NCBI RefSeq assembly: GCF_018860915.1
Contig: NZ_JAHKQD010000003.1
Location: forward strand, 1 to 64,000
DNA: 64,000 nt
Source of the DNA: Colwellia sp. C2M11
GTDB lineage: Bacteria; Pseudomonadota; Gammaproteobacteria; Enterobacterales; Alteromonadaceae
Direction of reading: 5' to 3'
The notes beneath the pieces were generated by a model. The model was not told the DNA's origin and made no database searches. It was given only the letters and a program-made list of their open reading frames with translations. Shown piece after piece: positions 37,252-47,000 of the stretch (within the stretch, counting starts at the first letter, position 1; the number at the start of each line of letters is the position of its first letter). Both the position numbers and the translations under genes were made by a program.

Positions 37252-38652
37252 TTACAAAAAGGCGATACCATAAAGTGCATAAAGAATAATAGTTAATGCT
37301 CCACCAAATAACGCATAAGGTAATTGCGTTTTAACGTGCTCTAATAATTCACAACCGGATGCAATAGCAGAAACCGCGGTAGTATCGGAAATAGGTGAAC
37401 AATGATCTCCAAAAACACCCCCCCCTAAAATAGCCGCAATAATGAAAGAAGGTGGTAAGCCCATAGTTTGAATAAGCGGAACGCCAATTGGGATCAAGAT
37501 GGCAAAAGTTCCCCAAGATGTTCCTGTAGAGAAGGCAATGACAGCACCTGCGATAAACAACATAGGGGCAATCATAAATAATGGTAAAGTGTCACCAATA
37601 ATTTGTGCCACATAAACACCGGTACCTAATACTTTTAAGCTAGCGCCTAATGTTAATGATAATAAAACAATGGTCACCAATGGCAATAACTCACTCATAC
37701 CATCAAAACCAATTTTCACTAATTGGTGATGAGTAAATTTCTTAGTAGACAACATCATAATATAAGCTACTAGGCAGGCACTAACGGTTGCATACAAAAC
37801 TGATTTTGAACCGCTGCCATTAGCTAAGGTGCCATCACCGGTCAAAAACATAAACATGATCATACCTAACACCATGGTTAATAAAGGTACAAACATAAAT
37901 CTTGCTTTTGTTGGTTTAAACTCAGGTGTTGGTGCCGCATGGTTGTTTGATTCGTTGTCAATTTGACCTTCCCCTATCGATTTTGAACGAGCTAGAGGAC
38001 CGTGTAAATTTCCAGTGTAAGCCGTATACCAAACCATCATAAGTGCAATAATAGGGTAGAAGTTAAGCGCAATAGTTCCCCACATAATTTCTGCCGCACT
38101 TTGTTCAAATTCATAGTTACTTAACAGGCCCAAAACAAAGGCTCCCCAGCCATTAAGAAGGACTAAAATACAAATAGGTGCTGCACTACTGTCAATAATA
38201 TAAGCAAGTGTTGCACGACTCATTTTATAGCGGTCAAACAAACCTCTAGAAACAATGCCCGCCGTTAATACCGAAAGATTACTTTCAATAAAAATTGCCA
38301 TACCGGTGAAATTTGCCATAAACGCAGCTTGTCGCCTATTTTTCCCTAAACCTTTAGAGATAACATATTCAACCATTGCTGTTACGCCGCCAGAGTGACG
38401 CATAAATGCAAGCACAGCACCAATAATTAAACTAAAAAGAAGAATTCGCGTATTTCCTGCGGAGCCAAATACTGAGACAATACGCTCAAAAGCACCAACA
38501 ACACCATCAAACAACATTGTCGAGCCTGTTTTAGCGAGTAATACTTCAGAAGTAATAATCGCTAATAGCAAAGCAAGTATTACTTCTTTCTTCCATAAGA
38601 CCACTAAAACAGCAACTAACGGCGGTAACAATGAGTACCATTCCATATTCAA
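37252..38652 (-). CDS. NhaC-family sodium/proton (or organic ion) antiporter
   Basis: The 466-residue product has about 11-12 membrane segments and the blocks typical of NhaC: FTGMAIFIESNLSVLTAG near 115, LAYIIDSSAAPICILVLLNGWG near 150, FSTGTSWGTFAILIPIGVPL near 380 and GGGVFGDHCSPISDTTAVSA near 415. NhaC proteins exchange sodium for protons, and some relatives exchange organic ions such as malate/lactate. Its position in the murein operon, upstream of a sodium-coupled symporter, suggests either sodium recycling or export of a catabolic end product such as D-lactate from MurQ. Both are speculation. Confidence 0.9.
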   Translation of the reverse strand: MNMEWYSLLPPLVAVLVVLWKKEVILALLLAIITSEVLLAKTGSTMLFDGVVGAFERIVSVFGSAGNTRILLFSLIIGAVLAFMRHSGGVTAMVEYVISKGLGKNRRQAAFMANFTGMAIFIESNLSVLTAGIVSRGLFDRYKMSRATLAYIIDSSAAPICILVLLNGWGAFVLGLLSNYEFEQSAAEIMWGTIALNFYPIIALMMVWYTAYTGNLHGPLARSKSIGEGQIDNESNNHAAPTPEFKPTKARFMFVPLLTMVLGMIMFMFLTGDGTLANGSGSKSVLYATVSACLVAYIMMLSTKKFTHHQLVKIGFDGMSELLPLVTIVLLSLTLGASLKVLGTGVYVAQIIGDTLPLFMIAPMLFIAGAVIAFSTGTSWGTFAILIPIGVPLIQTMGLPPSFIIAAILGGGVFGDHCSPISDTTAVSAIASGCELLEHVKTQLPYALFGGALTIILYALYGIAFL

Positions 38653-38752
38653 CCCTTTATATAAATATAACTAATAAGACATACTGACAAATAAGAATAG
38701 ATTATTCAAGCTTTAACAGTAAATGGTAATTTTTTATTAATAATAACAACGA

Positions 38753-39754
38753 TTATTTGTTATCAAAAATTTCTTGGTAAGCATACACACCTTGGCTTCC
38801 TCCAGTATGTAAAAAAAGAATATTTTCTTTAGCACTAAAAACACCTTTTCGGCATAAATCAATCATGCCAGACATCGCTTTGCCCGTATAAACAGGATCT
38901 AGTATTAAACCTTCATGTTGTGCACAAAGTCTAACAGCCTCAATCATTTCATCTGTTGGAATACCATAACCTTGGCCATAATAATCTCCATTAGCAAACA
39001 CTCGACCTTTGGCGAGGCTAGGGTCTAAACCAATTAAGGTTAAAGTTTTTTCTAATAATTCCGTCACTATCTGAATTTGTTCATCCGCTGGGCGACTAAC
39101 ACATATACCGAGTACCGGAATATCAACATCAGCTAAGATTAACCCTGCTAAAAGCCCTGCTTGTGTACCAGCACTGCCTGTAGCAAGTACAATATGATCA
39201 AGCGCGATGTCTTGATCTTTAATTTGGTCAATAACTTCTTGAGCACACTGAATGTAACCTAAGCTACCTATTTCGTTTGAGCCCCCCATCGGAATCAAAT
39301 AAGGCTGTTTACCACTATTTTGTAAGCTTACCATCAGCTCATTTGCATAATCAGCGCAATTCTCTTCTGCTGATATACGATGAATAGTCGCACCCAATAA
39401 ATTATTGAGTAAAACATTGCCATTTTGGTAATAGTCAGATTTTGGCGTACCTGATACATCTTCTAATACTAATTCACACTTTAAGCCAAACTTTGCAGCG
39501 ACAGCAGCTGTTTGGCGCGCATGGTTCGATTGAATTCCGCCAACAGTGACTAAGGTATCAGCATTACCGGCTAAAGCTGCAGCAAGCAAATACTCTAACT
39601 TGCGCGTTTTATTACCCCCGCCAGCCAAGCCCGTACAATCATCACGTTTTATCAAGAGATTGTGGTTTAATATTTTCGATAAATGTGGCATCACCTCCAG
39701 CGGTGTAGGGCTATGAGAAATAAGAACACGAGGGATTGCATTGAATTGTGGCAT
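38753..39754 (-). CDS. PLP-dependent D-cysteine desulfhydrase / ACC-deaminase family enzyme
   Basis: The 333-residue product is a fold-type II PLP enzyme with LIKRDDCTGLAGGGNKTRKLEYLL near residue 34 (PLP lysine in GGNKTRK), TVGGIQSNHARQTAAVAAKFGL near 70, the phosphate loop LATGSAGTQAGLL near 192 and a C-terminal FLHTGGSQGVYAY. Relatives are DcyD (D-cysteine to pyruvate, ammonia and sulfide), ACC deaminase and CuyA (L-cysteate sulfo-lyase). It is the first gene of the minus-strand murein operon, about 100 bases before the antiporter. A D-amino-acid substrate would fit that context, but the specificity cannot be read from sequence alone. Confidence 0.88.
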   Translation of the reverse strand: MPQFNAIPRVLISHSPTPLEVMPHLSKILNHNLLIKRDDCTGLAGGGNKTRKLEYLLAAALAGNADTLVTVGGIQSNHARQTAAVAAKFGLKCELVLEDVSGTPKSDYYQNGNVLLNNLLGATIHRISAEENCADYANELMVSLQNSGKQPYLIPMGGSNEIGSLGYIQCAQEVIDQIKDQDIALDHIVLATGSAGTQAGLLAGLILADVDIPVLGICVSRPADEQIQIVTELLEKTLTLIGLDPSLAKGRVFANGDYYGQGYGIPTDEMIEAVRLCAQHEGLILDPVYTGKAMSGMIDLCRKGVFSAKENILFLHTGGSQGVYAYQEIFDNK

Positions 39755-39885
39755 TGTTCGAAAACCTTAAACTTAAAAAATAAATGATAATATTGGATTA
39801 TTGTCGGTCAGACACATTAAAAATACTATTAAATTGTGATCAACTATATATTTTAGAATAGATAATGTAATCACTGAAATAAAAA

Positions 39886-39903
39886 TCCCCGCAAAAGCAG
39901 GGA
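39886..39903 (-). terminator. Intrinsic terminator of the OmpA-barrel gene
   Basis: On the minus strand a 7-base stem TCCCTGC/GCGGGGA (one G-U pair) with loop TTTT is followed by TTTTTATTT. It lies 45 bases after the stop of the OmpA-barrel gene. It separates that unit from the murein operon, which begins at 39754. Confidence 0.8.
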
Positions 39904-39947
39904 GTTTAAATATACAAAAGTAATGTGATTTAAGTTGGTTTTATTGT

Positions 39948-42900
39948 TTAGAACTTACCGACTAAGTTAATAAACCAACCTTTTGAATCGTAATTTAAAT
40001 CAGTTAAATCATCACTAAAATCGGTAAAGTTATAACCAACACCTACTTTAAAGTGTTGACCGATATGACGATGCAAAGCAACCAACATACCGCTACGCTT
40101 ATCGTCAGCTTCACTGACTTCAAGCATACGTCCTTCAATTAAGAAATCCCAATGTCTAATAACATGCCAATCAATTCTGGCAACATATAGGCTAGATGAA
40201 CTATCGAACCATTCTCCAGCTTCTCTACCTGCTCGAATTTCACCTTTACGATGAGCTATTTTACCACCGATAGTCCAACGGGCGGTTAAATCGTAGTTCA
40301 TATCAATGGCCGCAACATGACTGCGTTGTTGATAATCATTCTGCTGATAACTGGCAGTAAATTGTTCTGCAGGTGCTAAATCATATAAGTAGTTATAAGT
40401 TAGCAAAGCATTAAATCTATCGTTGGTAACAGGTCGATAAGCAAAACCTAAAAGCGCTTCGCTATAATCACTATTTAAACTTTCATCGATACTCGAATTA
40501 CTAATAGCAAAATCAATACGTAATTGCGCTCGCCAATCAGGATTCACTTTATAAGAAAGGTTATTTCTAACTAAATAAGAGTCACGCTCTTCCAACGCTT
40601 GTTTGTCATTTCGATACTCTAACGCACCACCATATTTAAAATCTGTTGTCGCGTAATTGGCATTTACTACCACAGCATTACGCTCCAACGATGGGCGTCC
40701 AGGCTCTTCTTGCGTACCGTTCTCTAAGCTGAGTCCTAGCAACCAACGTTCACTTGGCAAATACTCAATACCGTAAGCATGTGTTAAACCAACACGATTA
40801 TCTCCATGTTGATAGCGCTCTTCACCATAAACATTCACGGTATCACTATAGCGATGACGAATACCACTAACGAGCTGCCCATTTCGGCCACCTAAACCGT
40901 TATCAGTTCGGTCAGGATCCAGTGCATAATTTAAATAAATATTACTGGCATCATCATACTGATAATCAGTACCTATTAAGGCACCTAATCCTTGATTACC
41001 ACCCGAGACTTCACCATTTAACTTAATGTTTTTAGATATTTGATAATTACCACCAAGACCCACACGGTTATTCGCTAATTTACTTTCGTCGTGCGTTAAC
41101 GTTCCTTGTACAAAAGCGAGTAGCCCCCAATTAGCATCATGTTGATAGTCAACCTGTACCGCTAAATCGGTTCGTTTACCTATATTTTGTTGCTGAGCTT
41201 CTGTCGTAGCCTCACTATTTTCTGCGCGTAAACCGGCACTAATAGCCCATTGTTGATCAAGATCGTGACGTAAGTTTAGCTCGGCACTAAATTTATCTAT
41301 ACCGCCCTGCTCGTCTCTCGAGTCAACTTTCAAACTCGCTGCAGTGTCTTCCCCCACAGGTAGATTGATTTGAATACCCGCTTGCTCAGTATCATATTGA
41401 CTAAATTGACCAACGCCTGAAAAATCTGCATCACGGTTTTGCCAATAGATATTTCCTCGTCCATTATTGTCCAAACCTAAATCTTTAAAAAGAAATGCAG
41501 ATTCGACGCGCAACGCCTGAGCTTTATCATCAGTTGCGACTGGCGCAGTTAAGTCGCCAAAGTGATAGCCACCATTATTGGAGCTAATACTTGTAACACC
41601 TTGCCCTTCGGTTTGAGCGCCTTCTAATTTAATATAAGTTTGAGCAGAGTGACGATAGGTTAAATCAAGACCTTGTAACTTGTGGTCTTCAATCCCCATA
41701 TCTTGCTTACTGCCACTAAAGCCTATTTTCCAGCTATCATTAACCCAATGGCTTATTCGTCCGCCAAGCGCTAAGTCATCTAACTCATCAAAACCCGGTG
41801 TATATTCATAATTAACCACTAAATAGGCCGAATGACCAGATAAACCACCTGTTCTAACCGTTTGATCATCTTGGCTAATAGAAGATAATGGTGTTGTTAA
41901 TAAAACTCGTCCTTGAATCGCATTAATATCGTAATCAACACCCGCAACTAAAGGCTGTGAACTTAACACTAAACCAGAATCTTTATCACGTATTTCAATG
42001 GATAAACGTTCTGAGCCCTGGCTAATATCTTGATTGCCCAAATAGTACAATGAACCGCCTGTTCCACGGAATTCTTCGTAAGCGGCATTAGTACCTGCTT
42101 CAGCAGCAAATAAATCAACTTGCGTAGTACGCTCGCCAAATTCCGTTAATTTTTCACCATTCCAATCTAGACTAGCACCGTAGAGTCCGCGCTCAATACG
42201 AGAAAATTCTGTCTCATTTATATCAGAGATAAAATTACCCCACATTAAATGAGATTTATAATCGTTTATCTTGGCATAGAAACGACCTTGCGTAGGCGCG
42301 TCATCAACAAGTGTTGAATCATCGCCATAAACTGCATAATGGTTTTCTTCTTCTAACCGTCGTAATAAACTACTTGGGTCTTTCTTGTCAAAATTAGAAA
42401 ATAAATCTTCTAACGGCTCTTCCGTTGAATCAATGCTGGTAGTGATGGTGTATTTATCACGCCACTTACCTTTTGCGTAAAAGGCAAGACGTCCATCAAT
42501 GAATAGGTCATCATCAAAGGCATCGTCCTGAGTCAAAAGTTTAGCCGCACCATTGGTAGAGTTTTTACCTAGGGTTATATCAGCTAAGCCAACATAGAAC
42601 CAATCCTCTTTTTTCAATTCAAGATGACGTTGAAATAGTTCCCCATTACCATCTTTATTAAGTACTGCCACTTCCGCATTGAATTGCCCAGAAGGTATTA
42701 TTTGTTGATTTACAAATTCACCTTGTTCGTTAACAGGTACTTGCTGACCTAAAAAGTAAACGTGATGTTCAGCTGGCACTTTTTCGCCATTAACCGTTAA
42801 CGTTCCACCACTTAACGGGATATTTTGCAATACAAGTCGACTCTCGCCATAGCCACTTAATGTTGCTTGATTTACAGGTAAATCAGGACGTAGAGGTGTA

Positions 42901-44042
42901 CTTGTAGGCATAGCCGAGAGTTGTGTTTCATCAAAATTGCCTTCACTATCATAGACTCTTAATAAGTAATGATATTCAGCCAATGGCGTATCAGGCAGTG
43001 CCCACTGAGCTTGAAGTGCTTTATTAAGTGAAATGATCGCAACAGGATCAGCCTGAGATGATTGCCTATTACTAAATACACGTACCTCTGCTTTATCAAT
43101 AAAATTAAGATAATTGCTATAACCTTGCCAATATATTTGCCAATGTTCATCAATCTCTTGCAGCACAGGTGTCATATTTAATGCTGGTTTTATTGATAAA
43201 TTATCATACTGTAACTTAATATCAGCTTGATCCAAGGCAACATCAGTACAGCGTTGATGATCTGCATTACTACTTTGCTCTATGTCGTTCAATACTTGCC
43301 CATCAATACTAATCACTAAAGGACGAGCCTCTGTACTAGTAAACTGACAAACATCATTGCGCATCATCGACATCATAGGTTCAGGTATAACAACCTCATC
43401 ATCAAACCAAGCATTTAATTCTACTCGACGATTTTGAGCTCTATCTTTTTCGGTTAAATTAGACGTGAGTGGTTCATTACTCCCTTTACCTTCAATAGTT
43501 ATCGCGGTATCAGCCAATAACAATTTTTGTTGAAAATACTCAGCGACTACCTTGGCTCTAGCTATTGATAACGCTACATTGCTTTCATAAATTTTATGAC
43601 TTCTGGTACTTAATGCTTGGCTATCAGCATGACCAACAAAATGTAATCGTACATTTTTCTTTCCTTTCAAGCTTTCAATAGCCTGATCAAACACTGATGT
43701 TAATTCATTGGACAGTGCATGTTTTCCTGAAGAAAAACTAACTTGAGGTAAGTTTTCCATCTCTAACGTTTTTGGTTCAAGCGCAAGAGTTGCCTGACTA
43801 TTATTGGGTACATCAGGCAAGCCAAGGAAAACCCAAGATGCACTCGCTAAATTTTTCTCTGTATTCTCTTGTTTTTTAACAAGTACTTGACTGTTGTCTT
43901 CACTAACACGACCGGCGGAATCACGTGAAGTACAAACACTGGATTCTTCACAAAACTGCTCAGCAACAACAGGTATTGTGGTAGATATAGCAAGCGCGAT
44001 TGAACTAGCTAGTAAACTGCGACGCACCATTAAATTACTCAT
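39948..44042 (-). CDS. OmpA-domain outer-membrane beta-barrel protein, partner of the giant repeat protein
   Basis: The 1364-residue product starts with a signal peptide (SLLASSIALAISTTIPVVA). Residues about 95-215 are an OmpA-like peptidoglycan-binding domain with VRLHFVGHADSQ, SIARAKVVAEYFQQ and KDRAQNRRVELNAW. About 380-480 appears to be a beta-sandwich linker. From about 480 to the end, alternating amphipathic strands with many aromatic and charged positions end in Phe (NLVGKF), as expected of a large outer-membrane barrel. Its start overlaps the giant upstream gene (ATGAGTAA), so production is coupled. I infer a barrel that displays or exports the giant protein and is tied to the wall by the OmpA domain. 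I do not recognise a named family for the barrel. Confidence 0.85.
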   Translation of the reverse strand: MSNLMVRRSLLASSIALAISTTIPVVAEQFCEESSVCTSRDSAGRVSEDNSQVLVKKQENTEKNLASASWVFLGLPDVPNNSQATLALEPKTLEMENLPQVSFSSGKHALSNELTSVFDQAIESLKGKKNVRLHFVGHADSQALSTRSHKIYESNVALSIARAKVVAEYFQQKLLLADTAITIEGKGSNEPLTSNLTEKDRAQNRRVELNAWFDDEVVIPEPMMSMMRNDVCQFTSTEARPLVISIDGQVLNDIEQSSNADHQRCTDVALDQADIKLQYDNLSIKPALNMTPVLQEIDEHWQIYWQGYSNYLNFIDKAEVRVFSNRQSSQADPVAIISLNKALQAQWALPDTPLAEYHYLLRVYDSEGNFDETQLSAMPTSTPLRPDLPVNQATLSGYGESRLVLQNIPLSGGTLTVNGEKVPAEHHVYFLGQQVPVNEQGEFVNQQIIPSGQFNAEVAVLNKDGNGELFQRHLELKKEDWFYVGLADITLGKNSTNGAAKLLTQDDAFDDDLFIDGRLAFYAKGKWRDKYTITTSIDSTEEPLEDLFSNFDKKDPSSLLRRLEEENHYAVYGDDSTLVDDAPTQGRFYAKINDYKSHLMWGNFISDINETEFSRIERGLYGASLDWNGEKLTEFGERTTQVDLFAAEAGTNAAYEEFRGTGGSLYYLGNQDISQGSERLSIEIRDKDSGLVLSSQPLVAGVDYDINAIQGRVLLTTPLSSISQDDQTVRTGGLSGHSAYLVVNYEYTPGFDELDDLALGGRISHWVNDSWKIGFSGSKQDMGIEDHKLQGLDLTYRHSAQTYIKLEGAQTEGQGVTSISSNNGGYHFGDLTAPVATDDKAQALRVESAFLFKDLGLDNNGRGNIYWQNRDADFSGVGQFSQYDTEQAGIQINLPVGEDTAASLKVDSRDEQGGIDKFSAELNLRHDLDQQWAISAGLRAENSEATTEAQQQNIGKRTDLAVQVDYQHDANWGLLAFVQGTLTHDESKLANNRVGLGGNYQISKNIKLNGEVSGGNQGLGALIGTDYQYDDASNIYLNYALDPDRTDNGLGGRNGQLVSGIRHRYSDTVNVYGEERYQHGDNRVGLTHAYGIEYLPSERWLLGLSLENGTQEEPGRPSLERNAVVVNANYATTDFKYGGALEYRNDKQALEERDSYLVRNNLSYKVNPDWRAQLRIDFAISNSSIDESLNSDYSEALLGFAYRPVTNDRFNALLTYNYLYDLAPAEQFTASYQQNDYQQRSHVAAIDMNYDLTARWTIGGKIAHRKGEIRAGREAGEWFDSSSSLYVARIDWHVIRHWDFLIEGRMLEVSEADDKRSGMLVALHRHIGQHFKVGVGYNFTDFSDDLTDLNYDSKGWFINLVGKF

Positions 44043-47000
44043 TGCCAGCTCTCCTTACATTAACAACATCGTTAATATTTCCCTCATCCTGATATATTTC
44101 TTGTTCAATAATCAGTTCATATTGACAGTCACACTCTTGCCATAACTCTTCACTACTTTCGCGTAATAAAGTTAGGCGGCGTTCTATCAAGTCATCACTT
44201 TCATCATGCTTGGCATAAGCTAAACGTAAAATCGATGGTTTAAAGTGCAGCGCTTTAATCGCTGATTGCAATTGTTGTTGAGACTCATCATTCAACTTAT
44301 CTCCTTCAAAAGCACCAGCACTTAGCTGAATACGCACAACACGGTGAATGGTCGCACCAAAGTTAGCTTTTACCATTTTACCGCGCGTTAAACGAACAAC
44401 TCTTGGGTTTTCAGTCGTGATTCTAAAACCTGACGGTAAAGTACGTTCATCAATTTTAAGAATAAAATTAGATCCGCGCATTTCATTCGGTACACCAGCG
44501 CAAGCGATGTGATAACGACCCTGTTCATCGGTAGTAACTACTAACCCCTTTGCCGTAGCTAAACGTACTGCGGGTATGCCAGCTTCATCCTTGTCTTGGT
44601 AACCATTAGCATTTAAGTCATCAAATACCTTTCCGATAATATCTGAACAATCAAATAACGGATCTGGCACAATACGTACGGTCGCGTCAGCAATATTAGT
44701 AACAACTAATTGACTTTGTAAATATCCACCCCATGCCTGATTGACATACTCTCCTTCGCCAACACCAGCTCCAATAATAGTAATAAGATCAATTTGATAC
44801 TGTTGATTTGGGGTGAAATCTAAATCAGACCAAATAAGTTGGCGTTCAGTAACAAGTGGCTCAACTTTCTCGCCGTCAATAGTCGCAGAGCCTTCAACAT
44901 ATTTGAATCCTGGCGGCAATTGATCAATGACACTAAGCTGACTCAAACTAAAGTTTTGATTATTCGTGACAACAATAGAGTAAGGAACAAAATCACCACG
45001 AGAAGCATTTTTCACGTTAGTCGTTTTAATGACACCCAGCATTTCATTATCAATAGGATCAACAGGAATATGATTATTAATAATATTGCCTGATGGTAAT
45101 AACGGGTCAATATTGAAAGTTAAGTAATACTGTGTTCCTTCGTCTCCGTCGGAAAAATCTGCCGATGTAGCACCACAAGTTTCAGGATCTTGAACACTAG
45201 CACTCAATGCAGGAGGACTATCTTGACGTTGTACCAACGCTGGATTTGGCGATGCAAGCACGTCGACAGTATTAGTACACGCTAACAATACTCTAGATAC
45301 TCCGGGTAAATAACCCGTTGGTTCGGTTACGACAAGGGTGTAAACCCCTTTAGGTGCAGAATTAAAAATTAGAAATTGATAAACACCATCTGCCCCGGTG
45401 ATTTGTTCTACATTATCTAAACCACCAACTAAATCACGTTCTGGATCAAAGCCTGCAGGCCCTTCAAAACGAACAGTAGCACCCGCAACAGGCTCTCGAG
45501 TTTTACTGTCATAAACAATGCCTGACGGATCAATCGGTAGGTTTTGATTTTCAATATCCTCACCAACCTCTAAGGTGATGTTACGAATAGTACCAAAAGA
45601 TAAATCAACACCTGCTTCATCGGAAACACCATAACCATAAATGGCACCATTTTGTTCGTGCATAAAACGCACTTCATAAACACCCGGTGATAAACCTTCA
45701 AATAAATAACGACCATTACTGTCTGTTTTTACGACCGCAATAGGTGTGATATCTTGATTATTTTTAGGATTATCTCGTGTATCAATAAGCTGAACGGTCC
45801 AACCTTCAAGACCATTACCTTCATCTTCATCACGGTTGTGGTTACTATCTAACCATACCAAGCCGCTGATACTAGCGGGGTCTCTAAGTAACTCGCCAAA
45901 ATCATAGTCAGTAAGATGACTAATATGTTCAGTAAAAATAATCTCGCTGAATGAATCATTGTGTAACTCACCACCATGACTACCAATACTGTCTAGTCCA
46001 TCATCTACATCACTTGGCTGTGTTTCCGTTACCAGATAACCTTGGCTATTAGGTAATGGTAAATGTTCAAAGGTATAACGACCATCAACCCCAGTTAATA
46101 CACTGCGAACCACCGGATGACCATCAAGATCGATACCTTCAAGCTGTATAACAACATTTGGAATACCCGGCTCAGTTTCTGAACGGTTACCGTCTCGGTT
46201 TTGATCATTAAATACTCTGCCGCTTAATAGGCTACCTCGTTCGCCAAAGTTATAATCTACGCCGTTATTACCAGCAACAATGATAATATTACTAAATTGA
46301 TCATTGCTAACTTCGCCCTCTAGACTACCGAGGTGCTCCTTACCATCGTGCCATGCTGCAGGCTGTGTTTGGCTAAGAACATAAGTGCCTGCACGTAATC
46401 CGACAAAGTTATACTTACCTTCACTATCGGTTACTTGAGTATATTCAACATTTTCATCTTCTTGCCAAGATTCAAGGCCTGTTAATGTGATAGTGACATC
46501 CGCAATCGTTAGTAATTCGTTTTCATCACGTTCACCATTATCATTTTCATCAACCCAAACCTCACCACTGAGTGACGCACCTTCTAACTCGGCAAAGTTA
46601 TAGTTTTCAAGCTGTGTGTTTGATGCAAGTTGTATGTCAATAATGCTATCAGTTTGATAACTATCAGCAATAATTTGCTGGCCAATACTTTCTGCGCCAT
46701 CTAAGTATTCAGTAGGCTGTGCTTCACTAATTTGATAACCGTTGACATCACTCGGGTCTAATGAGTCAAATAAATATCTCCCCTCGTCATCCGTTTTTAC
46801 AGTACGAGAAACACTACTACCTAAGTGATCTTTGCCTGTTAAGGTAAGGTTGACATTGGCAATACCTGTTTCACTGGCTGTATAAAGGCCATCGGCATTA
46901 GCATCAATAAAAACAACACCGGCAATAGAAGCAATTGGCCATTCAGCAAAATTATACGCTTCTAACTTACTGGTTAATGTGATTTTAATGTTCGTGATTA

